Positions 7,268 through 13,775 of a stretch of 15,314 nt of DNA are shown piece after piece (positions within the stretch are counted from its first letter, which is position 1; each line of letters opens with the position of its first letter). This stretch comes from Bacteroidota bacterium (GTDB taxonomy: Bacteria; Bacteroidota; Kryptoniia; Kryptoniales; JAKASW01): positions 1 through 15,314 of the forward strand of contig JAJYOS010000045.1 of the NCBI GenBank assembly GCA_021796055.1. The letters run 5' to 3'. The translations under genes were made by a program, and so were the position numbers. The notes beneath the pieces are model-generated. The model searched no databases. It had not been told where the DNA came from and saw nothing but the letters and a program-made list of their open reading frames with translations.

Positions 7268-10200
7268 ATGAAATATCATGGCAGATTGTTGATACTGTTT
7301 GCGGCTCTCTTTATAGTTGCATCAGGTGCCCTCGCGAAAGAGGGCCCCAACTCGAAGAAGGGGGCAAAGCCGAAAAAGGTTGCCGGAACGCCGGCAAGTC
7401 AAATAATCAACGGCAACAACATCACGGGGTGGATGCAGGACGACGCGCTGTTCCCCCCACTGGTAGCCAATTCGTGGATCGGCGAGTACCCGCGAGGGTC
7501 CGGGGTCGGCGTCATATTTCAGGAGGGGATGGTATTCGGAGGGCTTGTCAATGATGGAAGTCTCCCGGTACTTAGGATGGAAGGCTCCGCCTATTCGACG
7601 GGTATGCAATCAGGAAAGATCATACAGAACGCCCAGGGAGTGACGACCGGAACTGAATCGCCCGATGCCCCTGATGTGAGAATATGGCGGGTCAGGGCGG
7701 ATATTTATCCGGGGCAATCGGATAACACGATACCCGATCTCACTGCAGACGCTGCTTCGTGGAACATGGAGGAGACAAAAGATGTGACGACGGCCCAGAT
7801 CAACGATCTGGTGCAACAGTATCACACCGATTGGACCGAGTGGCCGGCCAGCAAAGGAGCACCATGGTACGTCGATAGCATAGGTGTTCTGCTTTACAAC
7901 GATGCGAGCCATAGTTTTGACCCGACGAATCCACATGATATCCCCGGTGTTCCCGGTGCCACGCAGACTATCTGGTTTGTTTCCAATGATGTTTGGACTC
8001 AGTCTACAGCAGTTCTGGGATCCGTGCCCACCGGCATAGAAGAGCAGATGACGGTGTGGGTCTACGCTAGTTCCACACCGCTGAACGATATGTACTTCAA
8101 GCAAGTGAAGCTCATCTACAAGGGAACTGCGACAAGCAATCCTAATTCTGAAATAGACAGCGCCTATGTTGTGCAGTGGAGAGATCCGGACAACGGTGAT
8201 TCCGGTGACGATTATTCGGGCTGTGACTCTACACTGGCTCTCGGTTTTTGCTATAATGGCGTACCAATCGACGCGAAGTATGCCCAGGTCGGACTAGCGC
8301 CCCCGGCGTCAGGCGCTGTTTATCTACAGGGACCTGCCCACTACACCGGCAACCCTCAGGACAGTGCCGTGATCGATTTCCAATGGAGACACGGCTACCA
8401 ATACTGGTACGAAACCAACGGGCAGTATTCACCAATGACGGGTTTCGACTACTTTGCAGCCGGGTCATCCATTAGCGATCCAGACTGGGGTTTGACAAAC
8501 GGCGCATATCAGTTTTTCAATCTGTGCAGGGGAGATTTGCCACGACCGCAGTATCCCGCCGGTACAAAATTCTATACGTCTTCCGGTTATGCATCTAGTC
8601 ACGGAATCGTCACCGACTACATGCTAAGCGGAGATCCCGTGACCCATACAGGCTGGGTAGATGGATACGACGTTGCACCGAGTGACAGAAGAGACCTGAC
8701 TGTTTCCGGTCCCTTTACATGGAAGCTCCATGATACAGTCGAAGTAGTAACTGCCATGGTCGGAGGTCTTGGTCCGAATTATATCTCCAGCGTGTCGGTA
8801 TTGAAGTATAATACCACTTATGCTCATTTCGCTTTCGATAATCTTTTCAAAATACCGGCGCCGCCTCAGGCTCCGCAAGTTGCCGTTGCTGCATTGAACG
8901 ACACTATCGTTCTCAACTGGGGACAAAATGCCCAGAGCGTCAAGAAGATAGAATCTACTTCCGGCGGCGGTTTTGAGTTTGAGGGTTATAACGTTTATCA
9001 ACTCCCGTCCCCGAGTGCGGCTCTCTCCGACGGCGTGCGTATCGCGACGTACGATCTGGCTAACAACATTTTGACGGTTTTGAGTCCAGGTATTGATCCG
9101 ACAACCGGAGTTGTTGTTTCAAAGCCGGTGGAATTCGGGACTGATTCGGGCATAGAGCACTTTCTCACTATCACGCAAGACAAGATACGGACTAAGCCGC
9201 TTGTGAACGGACAGTCCTATTATTACGCAGTCACTGCTTATTCCGTCTATCACACAATCGCAGGTGCCAACGCACCGCCATTCAACGCTCTGGAAAGCGC
9301 ACCGGTGGTTCTGACGATCGTTCCGCATTCGCCGAACCCCGGAGTCATAGTCCCAGCTCAAGTCGGAGCATTTTCCAACGTTAAACACGACGGAGTAGCC
9401 GACGCATCTGTCGCGGTGACCGTTGTTGATCCGACTACCGTGACTGGCGATCAATACCAGGTGATGTTCCACAACGAGACATTCTCCCTTGGCTCCAACG
9501 GAGTCTGGACCGATGTGACTGCTGCGAGCAAAGCCAAGAGGAAATCCGTTGAGACCCTGGTCGGTTCTTCCGTTGCCTCAACAGCAAGCTGGAGCGAGGA
9601 AGCGGGCTCAATAGACGTTCATACGACGGTTGATGTGGTATCAGCTAACTACGACTACTGTGATGGAGTCAAATTGCAGTTCCCTGCCGGAATCATAATC
9701 GACAAGATCGACGAGCCGATCAGCGGCAACACAGGAGACCCGATTCCTTACTTCTTCGATAAGTCATCGAATACCGTTTGGTTTGGCGATACTACCATCC
9801 TGTTCTCTTCCGACACTACCTTGCGAACGCAGAACGGTGTATTTGCGGGCGGCGAAGATATCGTAATCAGAGTTCATCCCGCTACGCTGCCGATGGTCAT
9901 TAATTACACAATGTACGATGACAATTGGGGCGATATGAATGGTTACCCCGGAGGTCTTATCGATGTATCCGGAGTCGACACCCTGGCGGGTCCCGTGGCC
10001 AACAAGGTTATCGTCCAGAAGCAGTGGGATGTAAAGAATCTCACGAATAAGACGACTGCGCTGAAGAATCAGACAATCTATGGCGGGCAGGACTTATATG
10101 CTCAGTCGTCATATTTTTCTGCAAACGGAGTCGACGGTCCCGGAGGTTCAACAGGAAGTCAGGTTCCAAATGTTGGTGTTGGCGCGAACGTGGTTTTCGA

Positions 10201-11284
10201 TGGAATCCAGGTAGCAGTTAACGGCAGCTTCGATGCCCCGACCACGATGGCAACTCTTAAGTTGAATGGCAAGTCAGTTAAGAACTCCGGCAGTGCAGCA
10301 CACCCCGACTTCGCCACGGGCGGCTATGATATCGCAGATTTCACTTCCTTCTCGGGATTTAGCGATGGTACTGCCGCATCTTCTTTCCCGTCATACGGCC
10401 TTAGCGGTGGCGTGCCATTAACCGATATCACCGACCTGCAGCAGGGCTATGAGCTGAGGTGGACCGGTGTGCTTGCCGACACAACCATAAACGGGAAGAC
10501 GGTTGTGATAACAAAGTCGGGCGGCTCGATTGCTACCCTGATAGGCGCAAGCAACTATTCTATCGCAAATCATCCGCTGAATCCAAATCCGGGCAGCAAG
10601 ACTCCTTTTGTGATTAGGATTCCATTCGAGGTCTGGAACGTAGACAAGGGAGAACAGGTGAACCTTCTTGTTTGGGATCGGAACACCAAAGCTCTCGATC
10701 CGACGACGGCGAGCACCTTCCCTGTGTGGCGTCAGAACGATAGAATGTACGCCTGGGTGGTAAACACCAAGTACAACCCGGCTGTATTGGACACCAAGGG
10801 TTCAGCAGTAGCTGACAGTTCAACGTGGAGCATAGTGTTCTTCGCATCTCAGTTCACAACCGGAGACATCGTAGATATATCCTATGCCAAGCCACTCCAG
10901 ATTGGGAAGGACACATTTACTTTCACGGTACCTGCCCCCACATATTCTGCGACAGCGGCACAGGAGGACGTCAGCAAGGTGAATATATTTCCCAATCCGT
11001 ACTATGGCTATCAGCCTCGTGAGACGAATTCACTCAACAAGATTGTCACGATCAGCCATCTCCCGACGAAGGCCACTATCAGGGTCTACAACCTTGCGGG
11101 TTTGCTTGTCAAAACGATCTACAAGGATGACAACTCCCAATTTGCGACTTGGGATTTGAGAAACCAGGACAGTCTCCCCGTCGCAAGCGGCATTTACATA
11201 ATTTACGTCGATATGGGGAACCTCGGCACAAAGATTCTGAAGTTTGCAATGGTTCAGCAGCAGCAGGTGCTGCCAGTATATTGA
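7268..11284 (+). CDS. Very large secreted surface protein with fibronectin III-like segment and T9SS type A sorting domain
   Basis: The ATG at 7268 is preferred over the in-frame ATG at 7238: GGGAG lies at 7254-7258 and it gives a compact signal peptide (MKYHGRLLILFAALFIVASGALA, cut before KEG). The protein is 1338 aa. After a lysine-rich linker (about 24-42), residues about 45-520 form a large beta-rich region with an acidic motif DPDNGDSGDD (306-315) followed by Cys319 and Cys328. Residues about 529-660 resemble a fibronectin type III module (VLNWGQ, then GQSYYYAVTAYS). A Gly/Ser/Thr-rich region follows. Residues about 1237-1330 match the T9SS C-terminal sorting domain (NIFPNPYYGY, TIRVYNLAGLLVKTIY, ASGIYIIYV, KILKFAMV). 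It is therefore probably exported by T9SS and anchored to the cell surface or released. No enzymatic domain is recognised. The PorV-like gene directly downstream fits a T9SS cargo role; an adhesin or substrate-capture protein working with the TBDR is possible. Confidence 0.88.
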   Translation: MKYHGRLLILFAALFIVASGALAKEGPNSKKGAKPKKVAGTPASQIINGNNITGWMQDDALFPPLVANSWIGEYPRGSGVGVIFQEGMVFGGLVNDGSLPVLRMEGSAYSTGMQSGKIIQNAQGVTTGTESPDAPDVRIWRVRADIYPGQSDNTIPDLTADAASWNMEETKDVTTAQINDLVQQYHTDWTEWPASKGAPWYVDSIGVLLYNDASHSFDPTNPHDIPGVPGATQTIWFVSNDVWTQSTAVLGSVPTGIEEQMTVWVYASSTPLNDMYFKQVKLIYKGTATSNPNSEIDSAYVVQWRDPDNGDSGDDYSGCDSTLALGFCYNGVPIDAKYAQVGLAPPASGAVYLQGPAHYTGNPQDSAVIDFQWRHGYQYWYETNGQYSPMTGFDYFAAGSSISDPDWGLTNGAYQFFNLCRGDLPRPQYPAGTKFYTSSGYASSHGIVTDYMLSGDPVTHTGWVDGYDVAPSDRRDLTVSGPFTWKLHDTVEVVTAMVGGLGPNYISSVSVLKYNTTYAHFAFDNLFKIPAPPQAPQVAVAALNDTIVLNWGQNAQSVKKIESTSGGGFEFEGYNVYQLPSPSAALSDGVRIATYDLANNILTVLSPGIDPTTGVVVSKPVEFGTDSGIEHFLTITQDKIRTKPLVNGQSYYYAVTAYSVYHTIAGANAPPFNALESAPVVLTIVPHSPNPGVIVPAQVGAFSNVKHDGVADASVAVTVVDPTTVTGDQYQVMFHNETFSLGSNGVWTDVTAASKAKRKSVETLVGSSVASTASWSEEAGSIDVHTTVDVVSANYDYCDGVKLQFPAGIIIDKIDEPISGNTGDPIPYFFDKSSNTVWFGDTTILFSSDTTLRTQNGVFAGGEDIVIRVHPATLPMVINYTMYDDNWGDMNGYPGGLIDVSGVDTLAGPVANKVIVQKQWDVKNLTNKTTALKNQTIYGGQDLYAQSSYFSANGVDGPGGSTGSQVPNVGVGANVVFDGIQVAVNGSFDAPTTMATLKLNGKSVKNSGSAAHPDFATGGYDIADFTSFSGFSDGTAASSFPSYGLSGGVPLTDITDLQQGYELRWTGVLADTTINGKTVVITKSGGSIATLIGASNYSIANHPLNPNPGSKTPFVIRIPFEVWNVDKGEQVNLLVWDRNTKALDPTTASTFPVWRQNDRMYAWVVNTKYNPAVLDTKGSAVADSSTWSIVFFASQFTTGDIVDISYAKPLQIGKDTFTFTVPAPTYSATAAQEDVSKVNIFPNPYYGYQPRETNSLNKIVTISHLPTKATIRVYNLAGLLVKTIYKDDNSQFATWDLRNQDSLPVASGIYIIYVDMGNLGTKILKFAMVQQQQVLPVY

Positions 11285-11295
11285 TGGTTGTCGAT

Positions 11296-11330
11296 GTTTC
11301 CGCGACCCGACAATGTCGGGTCGCGGAGGC
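11296..11330 (+). other. Perfect 12-bp hairpin between cargo and PorV-like genes
   Basis: CCGCGACCCGAC (11300-11311) and GTCGGGTCGCGG (11315-11326) are perfectly complementary around an AAT loop. A further T-A pair (11299/11327) and several outer pairs including G-U extend the stem to about 11296-11330. No T-run follows, and the PorV-like Shine-Dalgarno site starts 13 nt later, so it does not look like a full terminator. A partial terminator, or an mRNA end-stabilising or processing stem that sets the ratio of cargo to barrel, is likely. Confidence 0.6.
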
Positions 11331-11342
11331 TGATTAACTAAC

Positions 11343-11349
11343 AAAGGAG
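11343..11349 (+). promoter_or_regulatory. Shine-Dalgarno site of the PorV-like gene
   Basis: AAAGGAG lies 6 nt before the ATG at 11356 and fixes that start. It gives the gene an independent, strong translation signal after the intergenic hairpin. Confidence 0.7.
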
Positions 11350-11355
11350 TAGAAT

Positions 11356-12402
11356 ATGAAAAGAGGTTTACTTTCGATAGGTTTGGTGATGCTGACATTC
11401 GCAGCCTCAACTGTGTTTGCTCAGAACCGGGCTGGAACCTCCGCGGCGCCTGAACTCTTGATACCGGTTGGTGCGAAGTATCAGGCAACTGCCGGTTCAG
11501 CCAATGCGTTTGTGACTGGAGTGAATGCCATTTACTGGAATCCGGCAGGACTTGATATGCAGAAGTCGGTTGGTGGTGCGCTGTTTTCTTACAGGCAGTA
11601 CATCGCAGGCATCGGCATAAGCTACCTGGTGGTAGGAGGAAGATTCGGCGGCTTCGGATCACTCGCTGTTTCGTTTCGCTCGTTCAATCTCGGTACAATA
11701 GATGTGACCACCGAGAACCAACCTGATGGTAACGGTCAGCAGATCAGCCCGACATATTTTATCGGCGGGATTACCTATTCCAAGAGGCTGACTGACCGAA
11801 TCAGCGTCGGTGCCACAGTGAATTACATCAATGAAGGGTTCGGCGACGTAAGCGGCACTGCACTGGGCATCGATGTCGGCGTCCAATACGAGAACCTGAT
11901 TGGAATCCAAGGCCTCGGGCTTGGCGTCAGTGTAAAGAATATCGGTTCCGAGATGAAGTATGACGGCTCCGGACTATGGGTCCAGGCTGATGTTCCGTCC
12001 GCTGACATCGGATTGTCCTACTACAAGTTGGAAGCTGCGTCATTCCAATTGCCGTCCGTAATCGAAGTTGGCCTAGGTTACAAGAGGACTCTTGATGAGA
12101 ACAACTCTCTTTCGATTATGGGGAATTTCCAGAACAACAATTATGGAATCGATGAATACAGAGCCGGAGCGGAGTACAACTTCATGAATACAGTGGCGAT
12201 CCGCGGTGGTTATCTGTTCAGCCAGACAGTCGGTGCATTCAGCAGCAGCGCGGGCAACGTATCGCTCTTTGAAGGTTGGAGTTTCGGTGCGGGAGTCGAT
12301 CTGAGCAAGATGACCGGGCTTGGCATGTCTTTCGACTACGCATATGTTCCTGCAAGATACTTTGGTGCAAACAATATGTTTGACATTAGCGTTACATTCT
12401 GA
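11356..12402 (+). CDS. PorV/PorQ-family outer-membrane beta-barrel protein
   Basis: A complete 348-aa protein, close to the usual PorV size. A signal peptide covers residues 1-22 (cleavage VFA|QN). The mature N-terminus carries the family hallmark of a FadL-like barrel: AGTSAAPELLIPVGAKYQ, then the AIYWNPAGL motif (58-66). Alternating amphipathic strands follow, ending with a barrel-type terminus ISVTF. In T9SS, PorV binds the C-terminal sorting domain of cargo and shuttles it from the translocon to the attachment complex; PorQ and other paralogues share the fold. The position 71 bp after a gene whose product bears such a domain supports a shuttle or dedicated carrier role. Paralogues in this family are common in Ignavibacteria-like genomes, so whether this is the housekeeping PorV or a cargo-specific one cannot be told from the window. 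It is the last gene before a strong terminator. Confidence 0.9.
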   Translation: MKRGLLSIGLVMLTFAASTVFAQNRAGTSAAPELLIPVGAKYQATAGSANAFVTGVNAIYWNPAGLDMQKSVGGALFSYRQYIAGIGISYLVVGGRFGGFGSLAVSFRSFNLGTIDVTTENQPDGNGQQISPTYFIGGITYSKRLTDRISVGATVNYINEGFGDVSGTALGIDVGVQYENLIGIQGLGLGVSVKNIGSEMKYDGSGLWVQADVPSADIGLSYYKLEAASFQLPSVIEVGLGYKRTLDENNSLSIMGNFQNNNYGIDEYRAGAEYNFMNTVAIRGGYLFSQTVGAFSSSAGNVSLFEGWSFGAGVDLSKMTGLGMSFDYAYVPARYFGANNMFDISVTF

Positions 12403-12424
12403 TTTAGGCGTGGGAATCTGGGTA

Positions 12425-12464
12425 CCGCCGGGCGAGTGTCGTGCTAGCCCGGCGGCTTTTTTTT
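12425..12464 (+). terminator. Intrinsic terminator of the 3481-12402 unit
   Basis: CCGCCGGGC (12425-12433) pairs perfectly with GCCCGGCGG (12447-12455) around a 13-nt loop, followed after one base by eight Ts (12457-12464). It lies 22 bp after the PorV-like stop codon and is a textbook rho-independent terminator. Confidence 0.92.
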
Positions 12465-12675
12465 GATTCGAGGAGAATTGACCAATTCACGGAAAAGTCT
12501 CGCGTGATGTATCTCCGGATGAAGTGCCTCCCATGAGGCTGTTCCATCTTATACCTATCCGTCGTAAGAAAGTGGTCATCCTCGATAACAATCGGGGATT
12601 CTCCAGTTACGATGTTTGACAAGGATTTTCAGCAGAGCGTGAGTCTCGGGTGCTCCAAGTTGAGCCGGGTTAATC

Positions 12676-12691
12676 TCAATTAAAAAATTGA
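12676..12691. promoter_or_regulatory. Small AT-rich dyad, possible operator
   Basis: TCAATT (12676-12681) and AATTGA (12686-12691) form a perfect inverted repeat around AAAA, 19 bp upstream of the DUF4249-like start. It may be a repressor site or simply AT-rich promoter DNA. Confidence 0.25.
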
Positions 12692-12710
12692 TGAACCTCG
12701 TGAGAATCAA

Positions 12711-13655
12711 ATGGTTAGCGGGATACGAAGTAGGGTCTATCAATTGTGGATGCCTGCTTTTCGGTCAGACTTCCGACGCGCGACGATGCTGGTCTACCTC
12801 GGTACTGCAATGATATTGCAGGCGTGCAACTCTCCCTTTCGACCCGATCAGTCCTACTCGCCCAAGCTCGTCGTTTACGGGATAGCATTCAGGGGGGATA
12901 CGACTTTGACCGTACGGGTAGAGACTGACAGCAATGTACCGATCTCAGACTCTTCCTCGGAGACTAAGATCAACGGGCTCAGTGGAACATTGTTCAGTTC
13001 GACCGGGGGCAATGTAGAAAATCTCGCCGACCAGTATTTAAACAATCTGAACTTCCTAGTCGGACACGTTACGATGAGCGGCCGTTCACGTCTTATGTTG
13101 GTTGTTTCTGCTAAAGATTACCCCGACTGCACGGCACGCCTGACAGTTCTCGATAGCGGGATTATTTATCCAGCCTACTACACGATCTCCATTTTGCGTC
13201 AACCGGGCGACGCAGACAAGGACCCCTCCTTCATGATCTACCCATCATCCATGGCGTCAGCGATGCGGCTGGATATGAAGCTGATCTACAATGGGACGGA
13301 TCAATTTGGAAGGTCTGTCTCAGGTACGATACCGCTGAACCCGTCTTTTCAACGAGACAGCACTTCCTACTTCCTGAGAATTGATGGTGTTACCACTGAA
13401 GTTGGATTCAGACTTTCGGATTATGCTATCGCATATTCACAGGCACTCAGCAAGTTGGTTTCCGGCAAAGTGGTAGCTGTCGTGAGACTTCTCCAGATTG
13501 ACGCGACTCTCTACAACTACTACAGCATCTCAAACGGATTCAACGATCCCATGACCATGCGGACCGAAAAGCCGCTTTTCTCGAATGTGAACGGCGGACT
13601 TGGATTTTTCGCGAGCGCATCATACGATTCTGTAACGATACCGGTGTACCCGTGA
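12711..13655 (+). CDS. DUF4249-like lipoprotein paired with a TonB-dependent receptor
   Basis: A protein of up to 314 aa. A lipoprotein signal is present: basic RSDFRR, hydrophobic ATMLVYLGTAMI and lipobox LQAC, with Cys39 counted from the ATG at 12711. An in-frame ATG at 12750 would give a more normal 25-residue signal with Cys26, so the start is uncertain; GTGAG at 12700-12704 weakly favours 12711. Just after the Cys comes YSPKLVVYGIAFRGDTTLTVRVE, the typical beginning of DUF4249, followed by a beta-rich body without catalytic motifs. DUF4249 proteins are uncharacterised envelope lipoproteins that recur beside TBDRs in Bacteroidota, as here. A function as a surface-exposed or periplasmic partner of the receptor is inferred. 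The TBDR begins about 80-120 bp downstream with no terminator between, so an operon is likely. Confidence 0.8.
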   Translation: MVSGIRSRVYQLWMPAFRSDFRRATMLVYLGTAMILQACNSPFRPDQSYSPKLVVYGIAFRGDTTLTVRVETDSNVPISDSSSETKINGLSGTLFSSTGGNVENLADQYLNNLNFLVGHVTMSGRSRLMLVVSAKDYPDCTARLTVLDSGIIYPAYYTISILRQPGDADKDPSFMIYPSSMASAMRLDMKLIYNGTDQFGRSVSGTIPLNPSFQRDSTSYFLRIDGVTTEVGFRLSDYAIAYSQALSKLVSGKVVAVVRLLQIDATLYNYYSISNGFNDPMTMRTEKPLFSNVNGGLGFFASASYDSVTIPVYP

Positions 13656-13775
13656 GACCATCATGGACCCCGTTGAGCGACTTAGTTGTGCCAGTCATTG
13701 TATCCAAACCTGAGACAATCGAGTTAACCTATCGCTATGTTTTCAATGAGAGCAAATGCACAAGATCGAACAACC

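Larger units (their letters stand above)
12403..12710. other. 308-bp gap between the two envelope operons
   Basis: It contains the terminator at its left end and probably the promoter region of the DUF4249/TBDR unit at its right end. A TTGACA occurs at 12616-12621 but no credible -10 box follows at 16-18 bp. A small dyad lies near 12676-12691. The only open frame, on the minus strand, starts with TTG, runs into the terminator and looks non-coding. Confidence 0.5.

Noticed and set aside
8528..8536. RGD tripeptide (residues 421-423) in the secreted protein as an integrin-type adhesion motif
   Set aside because: The tripeptide is common by chance, and nothing else suggests a eukaryotic host partner.
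11030..11662. A 210-aa minus-strand frame spanning the cargo-PorV junction
   Set aside because: It overlaps two well-supported genes and the perfect hairpin; composition is not protein-like.
12404..12622. A minus-strand 72-aa frame in the gap
   Set aside because: TTG start, no ribosome-binding site, and it runs through the intrinsic terminator.
12616..12644. TTGACA at 12616 as a promoter for the DUF4249 unit
   Set aside because: No acceptable -10 hexamer at 16-18 bp downstream.
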